Shown here: piece by piece, positions 54,032 to 64,000 of the stretch
How positions within the stretch are numbered: the first letter of the stretch is position 1
How the letters are laid out: each line of letters starts with the position of its first letter
DNA from: Ochotona curzoniae
Lineage: Eukaryota; Chordata; Mammalia; Lagomorpha; Ochotonidae
Reading direction: 5' to 3'
Assembly: GCF_017591425.1 (NCBI RefSeq)
Contig: NW_024467083.1
Location: 16,793,001 to 16,857,000 of the forward strand
Length of the DNA: 64,000 nucleotides
The notes under the pieces: model-generated
What the model was told of the DNA's origin: nothing
The model's input: the letters and a program-made list of their open reading frames with translations, nothing else
Databases searched by the model: none
Program-made: the position numbers and the translations under genes

Positions 54032-56900
54032 AAGGACAAGGTTGTGGCATTTCAGGAAGAGCCATCACTTAGGATATCCACATTCCAACCTGGAGCACCT
54101 GTGTTTGACTTCCACCATCTCTTCTGATCCTGCTTCCTACTAATGTGCAGCCTGGAAAACAGCCTCTGCCCCTCACGTGGGAGACCCAGATGAAGTTCAT
54201 GGCTCCTGGCTTTGACCTGGACCAGCCCTGGTTATTGGAGGTATTTTGAGTATCTGGGGTGGTAATGGTCTGAGCTAAGCTAGACAGTGGAACTCATCTA
54301 ACAGGAACAAATCTGATACTCGGAGGAGCCAATGATAGGAGGAGGCTTGGAGGGGCCAGGTTGCAGCACTCACTAGCATAAACAAAGGCCTGGACTGAGG
54401 ACAAACCATGCCAAGAATGGGCATGGCATCCACCAGCACATGTGAGATCTGAGGCTGGAAGTGGGCTTGGTGGGAGAACTTGAGAAACTCCGCAATTAGG
54501 CACAAGAGCCAGAGGTAGGGACAGGCAAGGCCGTAGCACTCATCAGCATTTGTGTGAGTCAGGTCTGGGGGCAGGTCAGGCTGAGCCAGGCAACAATACC
54601 TGCTAGCACGCACTAGAGTTAGGACAGGGTGTGAGCCATGCCTGGCTGGGATAAGTTGCAATACCTGCCAGCAACAGCTGAGAATGTAGGCAAGCTATGC
54701 CAGGCTGGGCTGAAGTACCCACCAACATATGGAAGATCCAATGTGGGAAATAGGCCTGGCAGGGGAATTTTGGGGACAACCCTGCTAAGCTGTAGCTCAC
54801 ATTGGTGAATATAAGAGCCAGGGCTGGGATCAGACCAGACTGGACAAGGCTGGAGCACCCATTGGCATGTGTGGGTTGGGACTTGGGGCAGGCCTGACCT
54901 GGTTAGACCCCAACACTTGCTGGTACTTACAGGGGCCAGAATAAGTATAGGATAGGACAGGTTAGGCCAAGGTATCTGCCAGATCACATGAGAGCAGAGT
55001 CTGGGGATGACCCAGGCTTGGCTAGGCTATAGCACCCATCAGTGAGAACGAGAATGGGTACAGGCCAGTCAGGCTAGGCCATAGTACCAGCCAATTGAGT
55101 GTTAGAGCTGGGGGGGGCAATCATGTCAGGTTGAGCCATAGCACCTGCCAGCACTTGCAAGATCCAGGGCTGGGAGTGGGCCTGGTAGAGCAACTTAGAG
55201 AACAAAGAGTTGGGGCTGGGGCCATACCAGACTGGGCTGCAGTACCCATTGGTATATTTGTGGTCTTGGTATGTGGGCAGGCTAGACTGGACCAGTCCAA
55301 GGCACACACTGGCATGAGTGAGAGCCAGGACAAGGTACAGGCTATGTCAGGTTGGACCAGAACACCCACCGGTTCATGTGAGGGGTAGGACTAGGGACAG
55401 GCCAGGCTGAGTTGGGCCATAGCACCTGTTAGCAAATGCCAAGACTTGGGGCAAGCCATCTCAGAATGTACCACAGCATCCACTGGCATGTGCAAGGGCT
55501 GGGGCTAAGAGCAGGTCTCATAGGGAAGCTTGGATACTCCCTCTGCTGGGCCACTGTTTCCACATATGAGTGTGACTGCCTGGACTGGGGTCAGGCTGAT
55601 CTGGACAAGGCTGCAGTCCCATACATCAGCTACCTTTTGGACTGGGTCTGGGGGTAGGCCACACTGGGCTAGGCTGTTGCACCCCCTGGTGAAGAGAGCC
55701 ATGATTGGTGTTGGCTAGCTGAACTAAGCCACAATACCAGCTGCCAAAAGCCTCCACAGGGTGTAAGTCATGAGTAGCTGAACCACAGTAACCCCTGGCA
55801 GGCACAAGACCCAGTGTTGGGATCATGCCTGACAGGGTAACTAAGGATACTCCTTTGCTGGGCTTCAGCTCCTACTGGTGAACACAAGAGCCAGGATTGG
55901 TGGTGTGCCAAGCTGGTCAGGGCAGCAGCACCCATCTGCATATATGTGGGCTGAGTCTGAAGGTGGGTTAGCCTGAACTAAGCTGGAGCACCCATGGGTG
56001 TGCATGAAAGCCAGATGGGATACAGGAAGGATTAGGCTAAGCAACAGCACATGCCAGCACACACAGACTGGGGTGGGGGAAGGCCAGTTGGGGTTTACTG
56101 GGGGTTGCCCTGACTAGGCTACAGTACCCACTCATGTTCGTGAGGACTGGACCAGTGGCAGGCTGGACTAGGCTAGACCGTAGCACCCATCAATTCACCT
56201 AAGAAATGGGACTAGGAGTGGAACTGAACAGACAGCTGCATCCACCAGTACATGCGTTGGCTGATACACATAACAAAATGAAATTGGCACTGCACTGGCT
56301 GGCATACACAGGAGTCAAGTCACTGGACTCAAACTCTGGCCACAGGGAAAGATCATATATGATGTGTGTGTTCTAGTCTTGTAGTGCATGTGTGAGGACT
56401 GTGCCTGCTCAATTGATGATGCCTGTGCAGTGGACACTGAGTGCCTCATCAGAAAATGGAAAGCAGAACAGGTTGGACAACTCTCCTGACCAAGCTTTAC
56501 AGCATGTTCCTGAGTCTGTGGATGCACAAAGGTGGACTAGGTCAGCCAATAGACTTTGGAAAGATTTTCTCAACCCAGGTGTAATGAAGCCAACAATATC
56601 CCAAACCCTTCAAAACCACTCAAGTAACACTCTCAGAAGGTTCTTCCTCACATAAGGTCCCTAAGGCATCATCAAATGACCACCCCATTCCTGAGGGGTT
56701 TAAGGTAATTTCACAGCAAGAGGAGACCCCTTCCCTTCACTCACAATGTACCAGGAGAATAAAAAGAAAAGATCTAAAATTTGTCCCACTCACCTTATTC
56801 TATGCCTCGATCCTCCCCACCCTAATCAGCGGCCCACATGGGTGTTTGTCTCTCTCAACTATGTAACAAATATCAAGAATAAAATTTAAAAATAAAAGAA
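54032..56900 (+). mobile_element. VNTR composite retroposon, copy C (CSINE + long VNTR + tail)
   Basis: 54032-54250 is a near-complete old CSINE (aaggttgtggcatttcagga head, cacgtgggagacccagatg, gctcctggctttgacc). The GC-rich VNTR then runs to about 56280 in diverged units of about 55-60 bp (theme: gcagcacccac, agcacatgtgagagcc, gggctgggggcagg). The tail (56280-56800) contains 56449-56495, like copy A. The 3' terminus ctaatcagcggcccacatgg...ctctcaactatgtaac (56812-56868) and an A-rich end follow. Candidate TSD agaaaata at 54024-54031 and 56900-56907 is weak. Open frames through the VNTR on both strands reflect its lack of stops. Confidence 0.6.
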
Positions 56901-56989
56901 GAAAATATTCACAGAATACTTCCTCTCTATCTTGTATGTGTGAGTCTCTTCATATGCTCTCTTTTGCTTTGCCTTTCAAATACATAAAT

Positions 56990-57150
56990 ATTGAGATAGT
57001 AAGACCTCTGTTAGCTGTCAGAATAGAAGCTGTGTGAGTACAGGAATTTCCTTTGCTTTGCTCTTTGTCATTTGTTCAGTGCATAGAAGAGTGACTGCCC
57101 ATGAATGGGAATTCAATATAGTTATTATGTAAACAAAAGAATTAATAAAT
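56990..57150 (+). mobile_element. L2 3' end
   Basis: gaagctgtgtgagtacaggaa, gtcatttgttcagtgcatag, gaattcaatatagttattat. Confidence 0.5.
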
Positions 57151-57239
57151 TCCAAGTAAGTGAACATGAAATCATCCAAGTTTCACTGAATTACAGTCAT
57201 GGACATCATTCAGAAAACTGAGGTTCGGGGATTCTGTTG

Positions 57240-57425
57240 CTGATAGGGTAATTTGGGGAGAATTGTTTCATTTCCTTGTACCTCAGTTTCTTCATCTGTA
57301 AAATGGAAGAATAAGGCTATCTATTTATAGAGTGTGAGGTATATATAAACACAACAAGAGCTTGGGCCAGAACAATATCTAGCTCATAAGTTTTCACTAA
57401 GTGTTTATTGATATTATTGTTATCA
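57240..57425 (+). mobile_element. MIR
   Basis: ccttgtacctcagtttcttc, atctgtaaaatggaagaata, ctagctcataagttttcact. Confidence 0.8.
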
Positions 57426-57504
57426 TAAATATTACAGACAACCACATTTTCAGTTTAAATTGGGGTGGTAGAGGAAAAGACTATTTTTCACATACAAAGG
57501 AACT

Positions 57505-57842
57505 TTTAAAGTCACCACCATTGGTAGATATTTAGCCTATCAACTAAGATACCCACATTCGGTGGCAGAGTTGTGGGTTTCTTTTCTGCCTCTGGCTGCT
57601 GCTTTTGCCCCCAGCTTCCTATAGATCTGGGAGGCAATAGTGATGACTAAAGCAATGTGTTTCAGCCATGCACACGAATATCTGGGTTGAGTTACTTCTC
57701 CCTCGTTTTAGCCCTGGCCAGGCAGTTAGATGGCTATTCAAGCATTTGGTGAATTACACAATAAAAGAATGTTTCTCTCTCTGTGTCTGTCTCTGTCTCT
57801 CTCTTTCTCACAATACACACACACAATAAATAAGTAAATCAT
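57505..57842 (+). mobile_element. CSINE, old
   Basis: attggtagatatttagccta head, tatctgggttgagttacttc, ctctgtctctctctttctc, then aataaataagtaaa. Confidence 0.75.
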
Positions 57843-57944
57843 AATCACTAAATATGTATTAGTATTTGTAATATAGTCTTTAACTTCATGAAAGGTAACA
57901 TAAAACAGAGAAATTCAGAACAAATGTATTAGAACCTCAGCCAG

Positions 57945-58281
57945 GGCCCAGCAGCGTGGCCTAGCAGCTAAAGTCCTCGCCTTGAACGCGTTGGGATCCC
58001 ATATGGGCGCCGGTTCTAATCCCAGCACCTCCACTTCCCATCCAGCTCCCTGCTTGTGGCCTGGGAAAGCAGTCAAGGATGAGCCAATGATTCGGGATCC
58101 TGCACCCATGTGGGAGACCTGGAGGAAGTTCCTAGCTCCGAATTGGCACAGCACCGGCCGCTGCTGTCACTTGGGGAGTGGAATCATTGGATGGAAGATC
58201 TTCCTCTCTGTTTCTTCTTCTCTCTGTATATCTGACTTTGTAATAAAAATAAATAAATCTTTAAAAAAAAAAAAAGAAAGA
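57945..58281 (+). mobile_element. CSINE, full length, with TSD
   Basis: gggcccagcagcgtggccta head, catatgggcgccggttcta, ctgactttgtaataaaaata, A tail. TSD aacctcagccag is perfect at 57933-57944 and 58282-58293. Confidence 0.95.
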
Positions 58282-58299
58282 AACCTCAGCCAGTTAGAA

Positions 58300-60040
58300 A
58301 CCAATCAAGTTGCCATTCACATTTTCCACCCAACCCTCCAAAAAAAACAAAATTCAGTTCTTGTACAATTTTTCCAGAACACTCTGACAGTGCAAATCAA
58401 AGCACATTGGTAGTCTTCAATGCCACTCTAATCAACAGAGACAGAGCCCCTGGCCATTGGCCTTACCCCATTTATGCCACATCATCACCACAGCCCCTTA
58501 CTAACAGCTTCAGCCTTGGAGGCAACAACAGGCACAACCCAGGATTATCATGTTAATGCAAAGCCAACACGCTTAGCTCCACCAAAAAGGATTCCACCAA
58601 AAAGGCGCTTGGTTAACATACATGCCAAGAAATCAATTCTCTGCTACAAATAAACCCAAAATGAAAAATTAAGCATTGAATAATTTTAGTAAGATTTGCC
58701 TTTCAATCCGTTGTTTTATGAAGTTACCTCAGCTTCTTTCCTGCTTGTCATTAGGGAAGAGTTTTGCTTTTGCTATCTATCATCTGCATTGTTGCTTCAT
58801 ATGAAAACATTCAGGGTGAGCTTCTGCCACGACCTTTGGTCAGACTGACTTGCCAAGCATGTTGCAGCCTTCATTGTTCCCACGGCAATCTCCCTTCCTT
58901 AGTACTGTGAAGCACGCTGAAGAAAGGAAACGATGCTGAGTGTCTCAGCAGACCTTGGGCTTGGTCCTCCTTCCCCAAGAAGAGACGAAAAAAAAAAAGT
59001 AGTGTTAGTTTTGTTAAATAAATGTCACTCTTAAGATTTAAAAAAGAACTAAAAGTTGATAAGGTTATTTATGACATGATTGCACTGCATGTTCCTATTA
59101 TAGTCTTTTCAGATTGAAAGAGAAAACCAAGGTGGTATAAAGCAGTTTGCGTAGCAAATGAATGCATTTATAATAACAGCTCTTCCGTGTCCTATTAGGA
59201 AAGCATTTAAGTAAGACGTCTAAGTAAGACATTTAAGTAAGACAATTGTTAAATTCTCTTACAAGTGTTTTTATCTTAACTAATTTTGCTGAATTATCAA
59301 TTTTATTTCTTAGAAATATGAAATACACAGTTATGCTTCCCAACTGAGAACTTACATTTCATTTCATGATGGTAATTGTCAATAGGTTATTTTCTTTAAA
59401 TATATTAACCACATCACATTCAGTTTAAAAAGCTTGTCAGTTTAAGAGTTCAAGGAGCATATAAGTTAAAAGCTCAAGTCCACCTACAGATGGGCACTTT
59501 TTGTTTTGTTAAAGATAAATATCTTTTGCGCTATTTTAAGAATCTCCTTGGCTAAAGATTTTGGATGCAATCAGAAAATCCATATACCTCAGACACTTGT
59601 CTAACCAAGAAGGTTGAGATAAGGTTACAAAAAGTCTCTCTCCAACTCATCAGTCACAGAACATAAATATACTTATCTAATAAAAGGAACAATATTGAAC
59701 AAAAGTAATGTGGACATCCGTTATTGTCACAGTGTGAAGATCCAAGATGTCTCCCAGTGCACTCCACATTGTTATCACTGGCTTCAGTTCAAGTCCTTGT
59801 ATATGTGTGGGGGAAGGATGAGGAGAGACGAGTTCCCCCAGAATATGATATAAATATGTTTGCCTTCCAAGAGCATATTTTCTACATCAGTCTAAAAGTC
59901 TGTTTCCCTTCATGTGTTCCCTGAATTTATTTGTGGTATTATCATCTTACCAGTCACAGATTTATGAAACAGAAATCATTTTTTATGCCTCCTGCTCTCT
60001 CCATCACTGGATACAACAGGTTGCCAGGTCTTACTGATTC
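58300..60040. other. Upstream flank, nothing recognised
   Basis: No exon or clear repeat. A triple ttaagtaagac-type tandem lies at about 59206-59243. Confidence 0.4.
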
Positions 60041-60720
60041 TGGCTATAACAGGAACCTCTCCAGAATCACCATCCCTCTCTAACTCCTTGTTGGTGCCTC
60101 ATTACTCAATGCTTGCACTGCATTGAGAGCTTGCCTCTCACTGCTCTCTGCTGTTAGCTTCTCCTTAAGCCCAAAGTATCCTAAATACTCTCTACAAGAT
60201 TGACTTGGCTAATGAGCAACTCTAGTTTTTTCACATCTTTACTCAGAGGTTTTACGATCTGCAAAACAAACTCCGGATTCTCTGGACCAGCCAGGATGTG
60301 GCCACAATCTGTGCTTCCCACCTGATTCTCTTCTGCATTCTCACAGCTACTCTTTTCTTTGTTTTAACTTCTCCCCCTAAATTCACGTTTTCCTGCCTCC
60401 AAAAAGGCCTTTCCTTCCGCTCTGTCTTTGTAGATCTTTCACTTCCTTTGAGAGTCAAGGTCTAGCTCAATGCCACATCCTCCACAAAGTCTTCTTAAAA
60501 ATGTCTCATCTGGAAGTAATTGCTTCCTCCTCTGAAGTGTTCATGAAGGTTGTTATGTAAATACCTCTTTCTCAAGTTTCTTCTAATTCTTATTTTCCCT
60601 AATGTGATTTCCTAAGATCCAACTTTTAATTTGCTTTTGAATTTTCTAATTGAATAACATAGTAATAACTGCATAAATAATGGTTGAATAAATAAATATC
60701 TGTATATTCAATAACAAGAG
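60040..60720 (+). mobile_element. L2 fragment, long
   Basis: attctctggaccagccagga, gctcaatgccacatcctcca, caaagtcttcttaaaaatgt, then ttcttattttccct follow the L2 3' region in order. Confidence 0.6.
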
Positions 60721-61060
60721 TACACATTGCACCAATTTTATATAATAAAAGGCCAGATCTAATTCATAACAAACTACTGCTAATCAATAGACTTGATACT
60801 GTAGTCATACACCAACAAAAAGTACATTAAAAATGAATAAATGTTAAATATAGGTAACAAGGGGAAGCAAGGTTTTCTACCCCGTATCACCTCAAAGTAT
60901 TTATTCATTTTTAAAGATCAAACTTCAATGTATGTATTTGCTTTCTTTGATAGGCTTTCTCTTAATAAAGTTCTGATAATAATTCAGGAACCTGCTTTTA
61001 TTTGAACAGCACTATACCCATGTACAAGACATTCTAAAGATGCATTATAAATAGTATTTT
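60720..61060. other. Upstream flank, nothing recognised
   Basis: AT-rich. Confidence 0.35.
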
Positions 61061-61061
61061 G

Positions 61062-61390
61062 GGCCCAGCACAATGGTTCAATGACTAAATCCTTACTTTG
61101 TAAGTGCTGGGATCCCATATGGGCACCAGTTCATGTCCCAGCCACTCCGCTTGTTGTCCAGCTCCCTGCTTGAGGTCTGAGAAATCAGTAGAGGATGCCC
61201 CAAAGCCCTGGGACTCTGTGCCTACGTGGGAGACCCAGAAGAAGCTCCTGGATTCCAGCTTTGAATCAGCTCAGCTCAGGCCATTGTGGCCATTTGAGGA
61301 GTGATCCAAAGGATGCAAGATCTTTTTCTCTTTCTCGCCTCCCTGCAAATCTGATCTGCCCTTCCCACGGAAAAAAATTTTTTTAAATAG
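61062..61390 (+). mobile_element. CSINE, full length
   Basis: gggcccagcacaatggttca head, gggatcccatatgggcacc, ctctgtgcctacgtgggag, A-rich end. Confidence 0.92.
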
Positions 61391-62540
61391 AAATGTTTTA
61401 CAAAATTATTGTTGGCCAATTATTGTGTTGCAGTAGAAAGCATAAACAAATCTGTAAAGAAATGTTTGTCTAGAATCAGGATTCGGCTGTTGTTTTTTTG
61501 GAAACCTCTCATCCAATAAATGTGACTTTTCAACAAAAATACCTAAAGACTTATTTATATTCCATTCAGTATGACTTTGAAGTTAGGCCATTTCCAGATA
61601 TTTATTTTAATCAGTATGTTCTATGGGCACAATTCTTGCAGAATTTTGAGCAAACATACCTAATTCTTTCATTTCTACTTTCTTTATTACTAAAACCAGG
61701 CAATGTAGCTGACTTGGCTCTACTTAGTTAAAAATACACTTAAAACACCATCAGTCCTAAATATGGCCAAAGTGAATCCAGCAGTTTCATTTCCTGAAAA
61801 AAAAAAATCAAGTGAATGGGTTTCACTATGGACTTTTGAGATCACATAAAGACATCATCAGATTCATTTTTTTCATGTGTGTCTAGCAACGTGCTTGGTA
61901 CCTTTAAAAGCACTCACTAAATATCTAATGATTGATCTTTCAATCCATAAATGAGAGTGCTGTTAGTAACTGTTGGCTACAAACTGTGTGGTTGTGCTGT
62001 ACTGAGATCCAATGGAGAACCAGACAGAGAATGTGGTCTGTAAATGATTCTGAGCCTAATTCATCTAATTTTAGAGCCTGAGAGGATGTTAGAGGTGATA
62101 AGTTCTCTGGCCATTTCTCCTCTGTGCTTTTGGCATATATATGCTTATTGAAATACAGGTATTAACAAGTACTTCATTACTTCTCTTCATCTTCATCCCT
62201 GGAGTGCAAAAACACTGCCATGCTTGGGCAGTCCACCTCCAGCTGGGTGATTTGTAGTTTGTAGATAGTGAAATGCTTATTGCATGAGTGCCTGGGTACT
62301 TCTAGACGTCTGCTCTCCAGTATTGTTGCCGTTTGTTCGTATGTGGTTATTTAAACTGTTCAGAATTGAGTAAAACTGAAAACTCAATACTTAGTCACAA
62401 CAAACCCATTCCCAGAGTTCAGTCTCCACATATGGCCAGTTACCATGTAGGAGAGCAGAGACTTTCCATTGTTGCAGAAAGTGCTACTAGTCAATGCTTG
62501 TCTAGACTATCTGCTTTTTGCAGAACAGAATGAGCTTGGG
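61390..62540. other. Upstream flank, nothing recognised
   Basis: No exon or clear repeat; open frames at 61498-61731 and 62333-62533 match nothing known. Confidence 0.35.
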
Positions 62541-62640
62541 GAAGTTGTCATTTGTTCACAATCAAACCATCAAAAGCAGAACTGGGATTAAAACAGGAAC
62601 CCGTAAATTATATCCCTTGTTAAGTCATGCCTCCGAATCA
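62540..62640 (-). mobile_element. MIR fragment
   Basis: agcagaactgggattaaaac, aggaacccgtaaattatatc resemble the MIR core in antisense. Confidence 0.4.
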
Positions 62641-62703
62641 TTGAGAATTCCAGTTGTATATAACCTTAAGTTAGAACTCCTTTGTAAGCGACATGGTCTT
62701 TGC

Positions 62704-62737
<34 letters not shown>

Positions 62738-62738
62738 T
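62704..62738 (+). repeat. (TAT)n microsatellite
   Basis: About 11 ATT/TAT trinucleotides in a row. Confidence 0.95.
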
Positions 62739-62739
62739 T

Positions 62740-63180
62740 GTATTTCAATTGATCAGTTTGTGTGCTTTACTAAATTTTCATAAAAAATTTTTAAACATGT
62801 ACATGAAAGTTTTGAATCTCTGATGTAAATGGGGAAATATAGTTTTCAGATATCTAGGTAAGCGAAGTATCAGTCTTTTTTGGTCAGTTTAATTAGAGAA
62901 TGTAAAGCTAGAATGCATTCTGGTCAATGGGTGTGTTTCCTCACATTTCTTTGAAGCATTCTGCTTTGATTCGCTAATTCACAAGAATTTGGGGGATGTA
63001 AATCAACACGTTAGTAACCTTCATTTGGATTTGGAACCCAAGATTGGCTTCATTTAAATTATTAAAAGTTTTTCTCAGGTTTTTGAAAGAGCATCAACAT
63101 TTTCAAAAATGCTTTTTAAAGAAACAGCCTCATTTCCTACAACTTATATAATGTATTTATTTAAGAAATTAGTATTTAGC
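62740..63180. other. Upstream flank, nothing recognised
   Basis: AT-rich. Confidence 0.35.
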
Positions 63181-63408
63181 AACAGGAGTTTGGTGTGGCT
63201 TTAAGGTGCTGCTTGGAATACCTGCTTCTCAGAGTGCCTGAGTTCAATCCCTGCTTTGTTTCCAATCCAGTTTCCTGATAGGATGCACCCTTGGGAGCAG
63301 CAAATGATGCCAGCTGTTGTAGGTATTTGGGAAAATGAGCCAGCAGATGGAATCGTTCTTTCTTGCTCTCTTGCTTTCTTGCTCTTTCAAACAAATAAAA
63401 TTTTAAGA
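63180..63408 (+). mobile_element. CSINE, old, shortened
   Basis: agtttggtgtggctttaagg head, gagttcaatccctgctttg, ctctttcaaacaaataaaat. Confidence 0.75.
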
Positions 63409-63754
63409 AGCAGAAATCAATATTCAGTGTTCTCTGGAGAGAGAAATTCAGTTCTGCCCACTGAAATAACTACCTTTATAGAGGTTAGAAATGAATCATT
63501 CCCTCCGCTACCCTCATCTTAAGACTCTGGAGGAAGCAAGCAGAGGAAGGGCCACTTTGGAGTTTAGCAATTTCCCACTTGCTGTCGGCCTAGGGCATTT
63601 AGAGCTATCAAAAATGCTCAGCGAAAGAACACTCCGTGATACACTCTAGTTATGTTCTGACTGGAAAGAAGTTGTTGAATAAACTTTGTGGTTTCTGGTA
63701 GAAAAGTATACAGCCCAGTGTTGATTTTAAGAAATAAATACTGTCCCCATCCAC

Positions 63755-63835
63755 CCACTCCCATGCCTCTTGCTCTCTGTCTGCCTCTTGCTCTCTGTAA
63801 CTCTTTCAAGTAAATAAAAAAAACCAAACCTTAAA
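63755..63835 (+). mobile_element. CSINE 3' end
   Basis: ttgctctctgtaactctttc, aagtaaataaaaaaaac: 3' end only. Confidence 0.6.
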
Positions 63836-64000
63836 AAAGAAATAAAAACACAATTTTCCATCTCTCATCGAAATTTGAAAATAGGTTTAAAAAGGAACTA
63901 GTACTGAAAGAGGTCAAGTTCTAAAATCAAATAAATTAATTTAAAAAGTAATCTGTTTTTTTTTTCTTTGAAATGCTTTTATTCTCCCATCAGGCCAACT

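Noticed and set aside
54275..55826. Many open frames on both strands in the VNTR, up to 128 codons
   Set aside because: Tandem GC-rich units lack stop codons; the proteins are low complexity and match no family.
40000..64000. A second gene upstream (for example another SLC25 or VAV family exon)
   Set aside because: I checked the open frames for carrier, EF-hand or signalling motifs and saw none; those present fall in repeats or match nothing.

Overview
This window is mammalian nuclear DNA, almost certainly from a lagomorph and most likely a pika (Ochotona). The main evidence is more than 35 copies of a tRNA-derived CSINE. The youngest copies end in a 'gtatatccgcctttccaata' type 3' end. Older copies end in a rabbit-like 'ctttcaaataaat' type. 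L1, MIR, L2 and MaLR remnants fill most of the rest. No bacterial or organellar gene organisation is present.

Positions 1-39323 hold one protein-coding gene on the minus strand. Its eight exons encode the first 366 residues of a calcium-binding mitochondrial carrier of the SCaMC-1 (SLC25A24) group. Every frame is open, phases agree across all seven introns, and every splice site is GT/AG. Exon 1 (39141-39323) lies in the only CpG-dense stretch of the window. Exons 2-4 complete four EF-hands, exon 5 opens the carrier domain, and exons 6-8 carry it to the end of the second carrier repeat. The last exons (third repeat and stop) lie beyond position 1. The protein differs from SLC25A24 at many positions that are normally fixed. 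It is therefore better read as the tandem mammalian paralogue SCaMC-1-like (Slc25a54), reported in mouse as a fast-evolving male-germ-cell gene. That paralogue assignment is inference.

Positions 39700-64000 are upstream of this gene, and I recognise no further exon there. This stretch is repeats: CSINEs (including a tail-to-tail inverted pair at 46137-46790), an internally deleted L1, MIR/L2/MaLR fragments, a DNA-transposon remnant and two large VNTR-bearing elements.

The most unusual content is a VNTR-containing retroposon-like family with at least three copies (8213-10650, 42590-43310, 54032-56900) and a probable 3' fragment (52200-52545). The copies share a GC-rich VNTR unit of about 55-60 bp. 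Two also share tail sequence, and three share a roughly 50 bp 3' terminus. The first copy has an imperfect target-site duplication, splits an older MIR in two, and starts with two tandem promoter-like modules carrying YY1-type motifs. The other two begin with CSINE sequence. The layout resembles primate SVA (SINE + VNTR + 3' module) but is built from lagomorph parts.

Coordinates of repeats were read by eye and may be off by 5-30 bp. Exon boundaries were placed at base resolution from splice sites, frame and family alignment.
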